From Allohoeflea poritis (GTDB lineage Bacteria > Pseudomonadota > Alphaproteobacteria > Rhizobiales > Rhizobiaceae), in NCBI RefSeq assembly GCF_027889715.1, contig NZ_JAPJZH010000001.1, positions 538,169 to 602,168 on the forward strand: 64,000 bases of DNA, read 5' to 3'. This document shows positions 17,300 through 26,887 of the stretch, piece after piece (positions within the stretch are counted from its first letter, which is position 1; every line of letters starts with the position of its first letter). The position numbers were made by a program, and so were the translations under genes. The notes beneath the pieces were generated by a model, which was not told the DNA's origin, did no database searches, and saw only the letters and a list, made by a program, of their open reading frames with translations.

Positions 17300-18355
17300 A
17301 TGGCAACCAATATCAAGGGGCCGGCAATATTTCTGGCCCAGTTTGCCGGCGATGACGCGCCGTTCAACTCACTTCCTGCAATGGCCGGCTGGGCGGCATC
17401 ACTGGGCTATGAGGGCATCCAGATACCGAGTTTCGACAACCGTCTCTTCGATCTTGTACTGGCATCTGAATCAAAAATCTATTGCGACGATATCAAGGGC
17501 CAGTGCGCCGAGGCCGGTGTAGAGATCACCGAACTTTCGACCCATCTGCAGGGCCAGCTCGTGGCCGTCCATCCGGCCTATGACAGCCAGTTCGACGCCT
17601 TCGCGCCGTCCGAAGTGCATGGCAATCCCGTCGCCCGCCAGGAATGGGCCGTCGACCAGATGAAGCGCGCCGCAATCGCCTCGCGCAATCTCGGTCTGGA
17701 TGTCTCGGTTTCGTTCACCGGCGCCCTCGCCTTTCCCTATCTCTACCCCTGGCCGCAACGTCCGGCAGGCCTTGTCGAGGAAGCGTTCGGCGAACTGGCC
17801 CGCCGCTGGCGGCCGATTCTCGATGTCTATGACGAGCATGGCGTCGATGTCGGCTACGAGATCCACCCGGGTGAAGATGTCTTCGACGGCGCCACTTTCG
17901 AAATGTTCCTTGACGCGCTCGGCGGCCATCGCCGCTGCACGATCAACTACGACCCGTCGCATTTCCTGTTGCAGCAGCTGGATTATCTGGGCTTCATCGA
18001 CATCTATCACGAGCGCATCTCGGCGTTTCATGTGAAAGACGCCGAATTCAATCCAACGGGACGCCAGGGCGTCTATTCCGGCTATCAGGGATGGATGGAG
18101 CGGGCCGGACGGTTCCGATCACTGGGCGATGGCCAGGTGAATTTCCCGGCGATCTTCTCGAAGCTTGCCCAGTACGATTACGACAGCTGGGCCGTGCTGG
18201 AATGGGAATGCTGTCTGAAGCATCCCGAACAGGGCGCGGCGGAAGGCGCACCCTTCATTGCCGACCACATCATCCGGGTCACGGAAAAGGCGTTCGACGA
18301 TTTCGCCGGCGGCGAGACGGACCGCAATCAGATCAGGCAGATGATGGGGCTTTAG
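17300..18355 (+). CDS. Xylose isomerase-like TIM-barrel protein 2
   Basis: A 351-residue member of the sugar phosphate isomerase/epimerase family, considerably longer than the first copy at 15380. Metal-site segments include GYEIHPGEDVFDG, INYDPSHFLLQQLDY and AFHVKDAEFNPTG, followed by a region ending VLEWECCLKHPEQG. The start at 17300 is set by GGAG upstream; the longer open frame overlaps the previous gene. The 70-150 region carries an insertion (HLQGQLVAVHPAYDSQFDAF) typical of the longer subgroup often paired with Gfo/Idh dehydrogenases. A cooperating keto-sugar isomerase or eliminase role is inferred. Confidence 0.75.
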   Translation: MATNIKGPAIFLAQFAGDDAPFNSLPAMAGWAASLGYEGIQIPSFDNRLFDLVLASESKIYCDDIKGQCAEAGVEITELSTHLQGQLVAVHPAYDSQFDAFAPSEVHGNPVARQEWAVDQMKRAAIASRNLGLDVSVSFTGALAFPYLYPWPQRPAGLVEEAFGELARRWRPILDVYDEHGVDVGYEIHPGEDVFDGATFEMFLDALGGHRRCTINYDPSHFLLQQLDYLGFIDIYHERISAFHVKDAEFNPTGRQGVYSGYQGWMERAGRFRSLGDGQVNFPAIFSKLAQYDYDSWAVLEWECCLKHPEQGAAEGAPFIADHIIRVTEKAFDDFAGGETDRNQIRQMMGL

Positions 18356-18363
18356 GAGACATC

Positions 18364-19539
18364 ATGGTCAGCGCATCGAATTCCGGTCCGGTCCGCCTGG
18401 GAATGGTCGGCGGCGGCCAGGGCGCGTTCATCGGCGCGGTGCACCGCATCGCCGCCCGGCTGGACGGTGACTACCAGCTTGTCGCCGGCGCCCTCTCCTC
18501 CGATGCGAAGCGCTCCCTGGCATCCGGGATTGAACTCGGTCTCGACCCCGACCGCTGTTACGGCTCCTTCAAGGACATGGCCAGGAGCGAGGCAGCGCGC
18601 GCCGATGGTATCGAGGCGGTTTCGATCGTCACGCCCAACCACATGCATTATCCTGTGGCCAAGGCGTTCCTGGAAGCCGGCATTCATGTCATCTGCGACA
18701 AGCCGCTGACCTCGACGCTGGACGACGCCAAAAAACTGGCGAAACTTGCAAAACGCTCCGGAAGTCTCTTCATCCTGACGCACAATTACACCGGCTACCC
18801 GATGATCCGTCAGGCACGGGACATGGTGGCGCGGGGCCGTCTCGGCCCGATACGGCTCGTGCATGTCGAATATGTTCAGGACTGGCTCACCGAAGCGGAG
18901 GAAGACAGCGGCAACAAGCAGGCCGAATGGCGAACCGATCCCGCGCAATCCGGCGCGGGCGGCTGCGTCGGTGACATCGGAACCCATGCCTGGAACCTTG
19001 CCACATGCGTCAGCGGGCTTGAGACGCACAGCCTCGCGGCCGATCTCGACAGCTTTGTGGATGGACGGCGTCTGGACGACAATGTGCATGTGATGCTCCG
19101 CTTCAAGGCAAAAGGCGATGAAAAGCCTGCAAAGGGCATGCTGTGGTCGAGCCAGGTGGCGCCCGGCAATGAGAACAGTCTGAAACTGCGCATCTACGGC
19201 AGCAAGGGCGGCCTGGAATGGCAGCAGGAGGAACCGAACCGGCTCTGGTTCACACCCTTCGGCAAACCCAAGCAGTTGCTGACCCGCGGCGGCGCGTCGA
19301 CAGGGGCTGCGGCGGCGCGGATGACACGGGTACCGCCCGGCCATCCGGAAGGCTATCTGGAGGGTTTCGCCAATATCTATGCCGAGGCCGCACGCGCCAT
19401 CCGAGCGCGCCGGAAGGCCGGCGGCAAAATCCCGGCGGATGTCCTTTATCCGACCGTTGAGGACGGCCTCGACGGCATGCGTTTCATCGACGCGTGTGTG
19501 CGCTCATCGGAAAAGAATGCGGCATGGGTGAAACTCTGA
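18364..19539 (+). CDS. Gfo/Idh/MocA-family sugar dehydrogenase 2
   Basis: A 391-residue dehydrogenase with nucleotide-binding start LGMVGGGQGAFIGAVHRIAA (about 12-31), the CDKPLTST catalytic motif (near 115) and the DIGTHAWNL active-site segment. It begins 9 nt after the second TIM-barrel gene with AGGAG in front, ending the operon. It differs clearly from the first dehydrogenase, so the pair probably performs two different oxidoreductions in one pathway rather than being duplicates. Confidence 0.82.
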   Translation: MVSASNSGPVRLGMVGGGQGAFIGAVHRIAARLDGDYQLVAGALSSDAKRSLASGIELGLDPDRCYGSFKDMARSEAARADGIEAVSIVTPNHMHYPVAKAFLEAGIHVICDKPLTSTLDDAKKLAKLAKRSGSLFILTHNYTGYPMIRQARDMVARGRLGPIRLVHVEYVQDWLTEAEEDSGNKQAEWRTDPAQSGAGGCVGDIGTHAWNLATCVSGLETHSLAADLDSFVDGRRLDDNVHVMLRFKAKGDEKPAKGMLWSSQVAPGNENSLKLRIYGSKGGLEWQQEEPNRLWFTPFGKPKQLLTRGGASTGAAAARMTRVPPGHPEGYLEGFANIYAEAARAIRARRKAGGKIPADVLYPTVEDGLDGMRFIDACVRSSEKNAAWVKL

Positions 19540-19734
19540 GCGACGCCGACCGGGCCGCAATACGGGCACCAGCCCAAAGGCCGGCATCGAACCGGCTCCT
19601 TTGCGAAGCGCTTGGCCGCTGATGACATGTTGCTGACGCCCCTATTTGCTTCTGGCGCGGAATCCGTCATCTTCCGAAAACCGCGCTCGGGCGGTGCGGG
19701 GGATTGGGCGGCAAAAGGCGGGTAGCACAGCGCG

Positions 19735-20685
19735 ATGTCACAGTTTCAGGGCCTGGTGGAAGCTCTTATCATTCTTGTCGCCCTGTGCGGGGCCGCCATA
19801 TGGCTGCGCAGCCGCAATACGATTCTGCCCGAGGAACAGGACGTATTCGGCCGGCTGGTCACCGACTTCGCCCTGCCGGCCGTCATCCTGCTCAGCCTGA
19901 GCAAAGTCCCCTTCTCGCTTCAGGCGCTCTTGCCGGCGCTTCTATTGTTCGCCGTGAGCATCGCGATCATGGTTCCGGCGTGGATGATCGGAAATGCGCT
20001 TGGACTGAAGCGCAAGGTTCTCGGATCGATCATTCTCGTATCCGGCTTTGGCGGATCATCGACCCTCGGGCTGTCGCTCATCCGCCGTGCATTCCACGAC
20101 GATTCCGTAGTCATGCGTGACAGCGTGCTGATGGGCGAATATGGCGGCTTGTTGTCCGTCTTCACGCTCGGTGTGGCCGTTGCCATCTATTTCGGTCGGG
20201 ACGAAGACAAGGAAACCAGCCTTTGGGAGGCGTGCAGACCCTTTTTCGTCTCGCCGATCTTCATTGCCATGATCCTCGGCACCGCGATCTCCATGATCGG
20301 CCTGCCGCAAAACAACATGTTGGTCCACATCGTGGAAGATGCGCTGCGGGTCGCCGGACGGTCCCTCATTGTGCTGGTCGCCTTCAGCATCGGCCTTTCG
20401 CTGCGTCCGATCGCGCTTCGTGAACTGGCGGCCCTGATCATCGTCGCCGGGTTGCTGAAACTGATCGCGGAACCGCTGTTTGCCTGGTCGTTGTCGCTTT
20501 CGTTCGCGCTGCCCCACCTTGAAGCCGAGTTGCTCGTCCTCCAGGCCGCCATGCCATCCGGCGCGATATCTGCCGTACTTGCAAAACGCTATGGCTGCGA
20601 CGGCGCGGTCGCTTCCGCGCTGGTGCTCGCAACGGCTGTGCTCAGCCTGGTCTCTCTGCCGCTGACCCTTTATCTCGGCGGCTGA
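19735..20685 (+). CDS. AEC-family transporter
   Basis: A 316-residue hydrophobic protein with about ten transmembrane helices, of the auxin efflux carrier (AEC) family. The polar interruptions GGSSTLGLSLIRRAF and the late MPSGAISAVLAKRYGCDG, followed by a final helix, are the conserved crossing segments of this family. It is preceded by 195 bp without a gene that holds a weak GC hairpin (near 19576-19602) after the sugar operon. AEC members export or import malate, malonate, amino acids or auxin; the substrate here is not deducible. Confidence 0.8.
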   Translation: MSQFQGLVEALIILVALCGAAIWLRSRNTILPEEQDVFGRLVTDFALPAVILLSLSKVPFSLQALLPALLLFAVSIAIMVPAWMIGNALGLKRKVLGSIILVSGFGGSSTLGLSLIRRAFHDDSVVMRDSVLMGEYGGLLSVFTLGVAVAIYFGRDEDKETSLWEACRPFFVSPIFIAMILGTAISMIGLPQNNMLVHIVEDALRVAGRSLIVLVAFSIGLSLRPIALRELAALIIVAGLLKLIAEPLFAWSLSLSFALPHLEAELLVLQAAMPSGAISAVLAKRYGCDGAVASALVLATAVLSLVSLPLTLYLGG

Positions 20686-20922
20686 TACCCACCACATTGC
20701 CGCGTGCGAAACGACTTCGATCTATCGGAAAATGCATCGCTTTAAAGATCTCTTAAGCCGGCTCAGTGATATTCGGACCCGGCAGTACGCGAACTGAGTC
20801 GACCGCCTTCCCATGAGTCGATGATCGCCTGTCTGCATGACGCATCCCTGCCAGCCCATCGGGCATGTCCAGCGCCCGTCCATTCGGACGGTATCCCTTT
20901 TTCAATAGGTCAGGATTACCGG

Positions 20923-23286
20923 ATGCAAATTTCCCGCAAATTGCCTTTGGCCGCAGTCCTCATGACTCTGTTTGCCGTCGCCGCCACCAGCATGGGCGGG
21001 CTTTATGTTGCAGCACAAGCCAACATCTCGGAAGTGGAGGACAAGCTTACGGCCCTGGCGATCGGCAAGAAAAATGAGCTTTTTCAATATTTTTCCAGCA
21101 TCAACAAAGACATCGAATTCGTTTCTGAAAACCGCACGACAATCGAGGCGCTTGAACTGATCGCGTTTGAGTACAGCCTGTATGAGGGAAAAGCTCAGGA
21201 CACGCTGCAGCAGCGCTACATCACGGACAACCCGAACCCGGATGAACTGCATCTCCTGACCAATCCGGACATCGATGTGTATGACAACGTCCATGCGCAC
21301 TATCACGACTATTTTTCCCGTTTTGTCGTCGACTACGGATATAGTGACATACTGCTTGTCGAGCCCGGCGGAGAGGTGGTCTACTCGGTCTCGAAGCAAC
21401 CCGATTTCGCGACGAACCTCGTCAATGGCGACTGGAAGAGTTCCGGTCTCGCCGAAGGCTTCTCCGCGGCAATGAAACTGCCGAAAGGCGAAAACGCAGC
21501 GTTCGTCGATATGAAACGTTACGGCCCGGCCGGCGGCGCGCCCGCGGCTTTTGTTGCCCGACCGGTTTTCAAGAAAGACAAGCCAATCGGTGCCGTGGTG
21601 CTCAGCGTACCATCATTGAAAATCGCGCAGATCCTGTCCGGCCGGGAAGGCCTTGGGAAAACCGGGGAAACCATCCTGCTCAACCGGGACGGATATATGC
21701 TCTTCGATTCTGCGTATACCGAGGGCGACGATACGCTGACGCACCAGGTAACGTCCCCGCTTCTGGCTGAAGCTCTGGCCGATGGTACGGCGACCGGTGC
21801 ATTTGACGGTTTTCGAGACGGTTCGGTCCGCGCCGCAATCGTGCCCTTTGATCTCGGCGGCCAACACTGGTTCGTCGTGGCACAGATCGACGACAGCGAA
21901 GCTTTCGCGGGCCTCTCGCGCATGCGGCAGGTCATGCTGCTGCTCGCAGCCATGGTTTCGATCCTTTGCCTCATCATCGCCATCCGATTTTCCAAAACGA
22001 TCTCCGGCCCGATCAATGAACTCGTCGAAAAGATGCGCACGCTTGCCGATGGCGATACGCATGTCGAACTGGACGACAAACGGCCCGACGAGATCGGTGC
22101 CATGGCACGCTCCGTCGCAACGTTCCGGGATGCCGCCATCGAAAAACACCGGCTCGAGGAGGAAGCCGAATCCAGCCGGTTGATGTCCGACCAGGAACGC
22201 GCCGACCGCGAGGCAGCAAAGCGGAAGGACGAAGTTGAGACACGCGAGGCCGTTGGAGCGTTGGCGGAAGGGCTGGAACGCATGGCAAATGGCAATGTTT
22301 CAGAGACGATCGACACGCCTTTCAAGGAAGATCTGGAAAGTCTGCGCCAGAACTACAACAACACCGCAGCCAGGCTGCGCGCGACGTTTTCCTCGGTTCG
22401 CGACACGACGGCATCACTGCGCGGCAACGCTGAGGAGGTTCATGTCGCAGCGGACAATCTGGCGCGCCGCACGGAACAGCAGGCAGCCTCGCTTGAACAG
22501 ACATCAGCAGCGCTGGAGCAGATCACGGTTACGGTCAACACCGCGAGCGAGAGAGCCGAGGAAGCAAGCCGCATGGTCGCCGGGACCAAGGAAAGTGCGG
22601 AGCAATCGGGCGAGGTTGTCGCCAGCGCGATGAGCGCGATGGAGCGTATCGAGACCGCCTCGCAGGAGATTTCCAACATCATCAACGTGATTGACGAGAT
22701 TGCCTTCCAGACCAACCTGCTGGCGCTCAATGCAGGCGTGGAAGCGGCCCGCGCCGGAGAGGCCGGCAAGGGTTTCGCAGTTGTTGCCCAGGAGGTGCGC
22801 GAACTGGCACAGCGTTCCGCGACGGCGGCAAAGGATATCAAGGCGCTTATCACCAAATCCGGCGAAGAGGTGAAATCCGGGGTGGAACTGGTCAACGCCG
22901 CCGCATCGTCGCTTTCCCGGATCGGCGAGGACGTTATCCGCATCAACGACCATGTCGACGCGATCGCGACGGGTGCGCGCGAACAGGCGCTTGGCATTCA
23001 GGGCATCAATGCCGCAATCGGTCAGATGGATCAGACAACCCAGCAGAATGCCGCCATGGTTGAGGAGAACAACGCCGTCAGCCAGATGCTGGCGGATGAC
23101 AGCGGAAGCCTGGCGCAGATCGTCGAGCAGTTCAAAATCGCGGCCGATAGCGTGCAAAAGCTTGAGGATGCCCGCGCGCCGGAAACCGGTCAAACGGCGC
23201 CGCCGAGCAAAAAAGCTGCAGTACAACCAGCACCGGTCGTAGGCAATACCGCACTTGTCCAGGAAGAAGACTGGACAGAATTCTGA
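20923..23286 (+). CDS. Methyl-accepting chemotaxis protein with periplasmic Cache-like domain
   Basis: A 787-residue chemoreceptor. An N-terminal helix (about 7-30) and a second helix (about 345-363) bracket a large periplasmic sensor of the double-Cache type, followed by HAMP, a further linker HAMP-like region, and a signalling domain whose hairpin tip reads [37 protein letters not shown]. The C-terminus ends EEDWTEF, matching the xWxxF pentapeptide that tethers CheR in receptors of other bacteria. The 237-bp region before it contains no gene. Ligand unknown. Confidence 0.88.
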   Translation: MQISRKLPLAAVLMTLFAVAATSMGGLYVAAQANISEVEDKLTALAIGKKNELFQYFSSINKDIEFVSENRTTIEALELIAFEYSLYEGKAQDTLQQRYITDNPNPDELHLLTNPDIDVYDNVHAHYHDYFSRFVVDYGYSDILLVEPGGEVVYSVSKQPDFATNLVNGDWKSSGLAEGFSAAMKLPKGENAAFVDMKRYGPAGGAPAAFVARPVFKKDKPIGAVVLSVPSLKIAQILSGREGLGKTGETILLNRDGYMLFDSAYTEGDDTLTHQVTSPLLAEALADGTATGAFDGFRDGSVRAAIVPFDLGGQHWFVVAQIDDSEAFAGLSRMRQVMLLLAAMVSILCLIIAIRFSKTISGPINELVEKMRTLADGDTHVELDDKRPDEIGAMARSVATFRDAAIEKHRLEEEAESSRLMSDQERADREAAKRKDEVETREAVGALAEGLERMANGNVSETIDTPFKEDLESLRQNYNNTAARLRATFSSVRDTTASLRGNAEEVHVAADNLARRTEQQAASLEQTSAALEQITVTVNTASERAEEASRMVAGTKESAEQSGEVVASAMSAMERIETASQEISNIINVIDEIAFQTNLLALNAGVEAARAGEAGKGFAVVAQEVRELAQRSATAAKDIKALITKSGEEVKSGVELVNAAASSLSRIGEDVIRINDHVDAIATGAREQALGIQGINAAIGQMDQTTQQNAAMVEENNAVSQMLADDSGSLAQIVEQFKIAADSVQKLEDARAPETGQTAPPSKKAAVQPAPVVGNTALVQEEDWTEF

Positions 23287-23587
23287 ACCGGATCTGCTAA
23301 CGTCGCGGGCCGGAAACACCCGGCCGGCGGCTGTAAGAAAAGCGATTACTTACATCCGGAAAGTGTTTGCCGCGTTTACTGCAATAAAACCGCGCCGCTA
23401 TTTTCGGTTGATTAAGATTCATTGTTTAAAGTCCCGCAATGGTAGGGGCGCCCTGACGGGTGGCCATGGCGGGGTTTTATGCGCAGGTATACGGTGAATC
23501 CGAGGGGCGTCAGTCCACAATACGGAATATGTTCGCTTGGAGTTGGGCGGTCCGTGATCCCGAGGCGCGCGATTTCGGTCAAGTGTC
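23287..23587. other. Intergenic region, no gene seen
   Basis: 301 bp between the chemoreceptor and the GGDEF-EAL gene. It holds a weak GC hairpin just after the receptor stop (around GGGCCGG/CCCGGCC) and an AT-richer stretch near 23340-23430, probably the promoter of the next gene. I see no coding trace. Confidence 0.5.
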
Positions 23588-25660
23588 ATGAGCCGTTTGT
23601 TTAGCAATATTCGGAAGGATCCCGAGCGGCGGATCCGAATAGCATACCGTTTTGTCCTGATCGCAATGGCCGGGCTGCTGGCAACGTCCTATTTCACCCT
23701 CAATCATGCAATCGAACGCGGCCGGCACAATGCCGTTGCATTCAAGGATCTGAACAGCGAGCGTGTTCTGTCCCAACGCGTGGTGCTGCTCAGCCAGCAA
23801 ATGTTGAATGCTCACGGCGAGGAGCAGCGCCAGAACCTCCTGGATATGCTCAACGAGGCCCTGACCGAACTGGAACAGATACACACCGACCTGGTGAGCC
23901 AGATACAGCGCGACGCAAACAGGGACGCGTCTTCAAAACGTATCAGTGATATTTTCTTTTCCTGGCCCGAGCAGCTCGATTATCGGATGCGCTCGCTGAT
24001 CAGCAACAGCCGTCAGTTGGCGGACCTCGCCAGCACCTCTCCGGAAATGGCCGCCGTCTATCTGGCGCCCATGGAAGGAGCGGCTGCCGAGAAGGTGCTT
24101 CCGGCGCTGGACAGGATTGCGGACATCTACCGCCTGAACACACGCAATTCCATAACGCAGTTCGAGCGCTCGCAGCAGGCTATGCTTGCCCTTTCGTTTG
24201 CGTTGCTAGCCGTCATCTGGCTGTTTTTGTTCCGGCCTCTGGCAACACAGGTCGGTCGGCGAAACCGGGAGCTCGAATCGGCCCGCGACGAAATGCAATA
24301 CGCGGCAACGCATGATGGTTTGACCGGGCTGGCAAACAGAAACTATGCCCTGCAAAGAGTACAGGAAGCGACGGAGCGTCTCGATAGCGGTGAAAAGGTC
24401 AGCATGGCACTCCTTCTGCTTGACCTGGACGATTTCAAGAACGTCAATGACAGTTATGGCCATCTGAGCGGCGACCGGCTGCTTTGCGTTGTCGCCAACC
24501 GCCTCAGATCCGTTCTGGGCAAGGAAGGCATCGCGTGCCGGATGGGCGGCGACGAGTTTCTGGTCATTGTCGAGGACAAGGATGCACTGGCCCTTTTGCC
24601 GCGCGTTGCGGGCCGGATCCTGGAAAGGCTGAACGCCACGGTGACCCTGTCGAATGCGACCACTTTGGTGCGGTCGAGCATCGGCATTGCAAGGTACCCG
24701 ATGGACGGGACCGATGCCGAGCAATTGCTGGCGGCGGCCGATCTCGCCCTTTATGCCGCAAAAAGATCCGGCAAGGGCACATTTCGTTTTTTCAACGACG
24801 AAATGCAAAAGGAACTCAACGCGGCAAAGGCTCTGGAAAAAGATATCGACGACGCCATTACGCTCGGCCAGTTCAAGCCGGTTTTCCAGCCCCAGATGGA
24901 TGCGCTGACCGGCCGGATCATCGGGGTCGAGGTGCTGGTCCGCTGGCATCATCCGCAACGCGGCATCCTGCTTCCCGGCGATTTCCTCGATGTCGCGGCG
25001 AATCTCGGGCGCATGCCGGAGATCACGCGCCTCGTTCTCGACCAGGCATTCCAAGCTGCCTCGGAATGGAAATCGCAGGGGATCGATTTCGGAAGGATCG
25101 CCGTCAACTTCTCCGGTCACGACCTGATGTGGAACGGTTTTTTCCGCAATATCGCTCAACTGGCGCATGAACACGGTCTTGCTTGCGATCATATCAGCGT
25201 CGAAGTGGTCGAATCCGTGGCGATCAGAAGCGACAACGAGCAGTCCGCGCGGGCACTGTACGAGCTCCGCAAACTCGGCATTCGCATCGAAATCGATGAT
25301 TTCGGAACCGGTTTTGCGTCCTTGTCGCACCTCAACCGCAATCTTTTTGACCGGGTCAAGGTCGACCGTCAGTTCATCGCCAATATCGACACCTGCGAAC
25401 GCAGCAGGATCATCGTCGATTCAATAATACGCCTCGCGTCGGCGCTGAAACTCGAAGTGGTCGCGGAAGGCATGGAACGGCAGGAAGAGATCGACACGCT
25501 GCTGCAACTCGGTTGCACGCAATTCCAGGGCAATGCCATCGCGCCACCCATGCCGCGGACGGTTGCCAAAGACTGGCTGGCCACGCATTGCGGAACCGGC
25601 AGGCTTCCGGATGCACTGGTCGTTGAAACTCATCCGGGGGCTTTGCGCACCGGCTCTTGA
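23588..25660 (+). CDS. GGDEF-EAL cyclic-di-GMP enzyme with periplasmic sensor
   Basis: A 690-residue protein: two membrane helices (about 19-38 and 200-217) enclosing a helical periplasmic region (LSQRVVLLSQQMLNAHGEE, reminiscent of PilJ/NarX-type sensors), then a GGDEF domain with intact GGDEF in CRMGGDEFLVIVED and an EAL domain (EVL in GVEVLVRWHHP, DDFGTGFASL, KVDRQF, VVAEGMER). No RxxD inhibitory site precedes GGDEF, so feedback inhibition is not expected. Both catalytic sets look functional, and net synthesis or hydrolysis cannot be predicted. Confidence 0.88.
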   Translation: MSRLFSNIRKDPERRIRIAYRFVLIAMAGLLATSYFTLNHAIERGRHNAVAFKDLNSERVLSQRVVLLSQQMLNAHGEEQRQNLLDMLNEALTELEQIHTDLVSQIQRDANRDASSKRISDIFFSWPEQLDYRMRSLISNSRQLADLASTSPEMAAVYLAPMEGAAAEKVLPALDRIADIYRLNTRNSITQFERSQQAMLALSFALLAVIWLFLFRPLATQVGRRNRELESARDEMQYAATHDGLTGLANRNYALQRVQEATERLDSGEKVSMALLLLDLDDFKNVNDSYGHLSGDRLLCVVANRLRSVLGKEGIACRMGGDEFLVIVEDKDALALLPRVAGRILERLNATVTLSNATTLVRSSIGIARYPMDGTDAEQLLAAADLALYAAKRSGKGTFRFFNDEMQKELNAAKALEKDIDDAITLGQFKPVFQPQMDALTGRIIGVEVLVRWHHPQRGILLPGDFLDVAANLGRMPEITRLVLDQAFQAASEWKSQGIDFGRIAVNFSGHDLMWNGFFRNIAQLAHEHGLACDHISVEVVESVAIRSDNEQSARALYELRKLGIRIEIDDFGTGFASLSHLNRNLFDRVKVDRQFIANIDTCERSRIIVDSIIRLASALKLEVVAEGMERQEEIDTLLQLGCTQFQGNAIAPPMPRTVAKDWLATHCGTGRLPDALVVETHPGALRTGS

Positions 25661-25717
25661 CTTGCCGAAATAGAGGCGACAGCGTTCGGCCGGAACCGAA
25701 AAAGACGGCGGACGGAT

Positions 25718-26887
25718 ATGCGGCTTACGCAAGAGCAGATCGAAACACTCATCTCCATCAGGCATGACCTGCACAGGCAGCCGGAACTGTCCGGAGAGGA
25801 AGAGCGCACGGCGCAGCGGATCGGCGGCCATCTGAAGCAAATGCAACCCGACGCGATCATCCGCGGCCTCGGCGGTACCGGCGTTGCGGCGGTTTTCGAC
25901 AGCGGCCAGCCCGGCCCGTCCGTCATGATCCGCTGCGAGCTGGACGGCTTGCCTATCCGCGAGACGGGAACCGCAGCCCATAGATCCGAAATCGATGGGA
26001 AAGGCCACCAATGCGGCCATGACGGCCACATGACGATGGTGCTGGGTGTCGCCATGCTTTTGCGGGAGCGCCCGCCGCGCGGTCGCGTCGTGCTGTTGTT
26101 TCAGCCCGCCGAGGAAACCGGACAGGGTGCGCGGGCGGTCATTTCCGATCCGCGTTTCGAAAACATCCGATGCGATTTTTCGATCGCCCTACACAACCTG
26201 CCCGGCTACGAGGCCCACCGGATCATTCTCAAGGAGGGGCACGTCAATTGCGCGTCGCGGGGCATGCGCATTCGCCTTGAGGGCACGACCGCCCATGCGG
26301 CGCAACCCGAGGCAGGCGTGTCTCCGGCACAGGCGCTGGCCGATATCATCCGGAACCTGGATGCGCTGACCAACGCGGCCGGCAGCGGAGAAGATTTCAG
26401 CCTTGTCACCATCGTTCATGCCAATCTCGGGGAGAAAGCCTTCGGTGTCTCGCCTGCGGAAGCCGAGCTTTGGGCGACATTGCGCACGGAAACCGACGAT
26501 AAAATGCTGGACGTGATCTCCCGGGCGGAGGCAACAGCAGCCCGGGCGGCGGAGGCAGCCGGCGTCACTCTTGAAATTTCATATGACGACATCTTCAATG
26601 CCTGCGAGAACGATGCCCATGTTGTCAGCCATATGCGCGAGAACGCGGGCAGCCTGGGACTGGATGTCGAGGATCTGCGACAGCCGCTTCGCTTTTCCGA
26701 GGACTTCGGCGAATTCGGAAAGCAGAGCGCATCGGCCATGTTCTTTCTGGGTGCCGGGCATGACATGCCCGCCTTGCACAATCCCGATTACGATTTTCCT
26801 GACGCGCTCATATCAACGGGCGTCAGCATGCTGAATGCAACGATGGGCGGGCTGATCGGCCGGAATACGCCGTCAGGCGTCGATTGA
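25718..26887 (+). CDS. M20-family metal-dependent amidohydrolase
   Basis: A 389-residue M20D-type hydrolase (IAA-amino-acid hydrolase/N-acyl amino acid amidohydrolase group). Metal ligands appear in KGHQCGHDGHMTMVLG and the catalytic glutamate pair in LFQPAEETGQGARAV; the dimerisation-domain motif TAHAAQPEAGVSPAQAL is also clear. Likely releases an amino acid or an acyl group from an N-acyl amino acid. Its 3' end overlaps the convergent glycosylase gene by 15 nt. Confidence 0.85.
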   Translation: MRLTQEQIETLISIRHDLHRQPELSGEEERTAQRIGGHLKQMQPDAIIRGLGGTGVAAVFDSGQPGPSVMIRCELDGLPIRETGTAAHRSEIDGKGHQCGHDGHMTMVLGVAMLLRERPPRGRVVLLFQPAEETGQGARAVISDPRFENIRCDFSIALHNLPGYEAHRIILKEGHVNCASRGMRIRLEGTTAHAAQPEAGVSPAQALADIIRNLDALTNAAGSGEDFSLVTIVHANLGEKAFGVSPAEAELWATLRTETDDKMLDVISRAEATAARAAEAAGVTLEISYDDIFNACENDAHVVSHMRENAGSLGLDVEDLRQPLRFSEDFGEFGKQSASAMFFLGAGHDMPALHNPDYDFPDALISTGVSMLNATMGGLIGRNTPSGVD

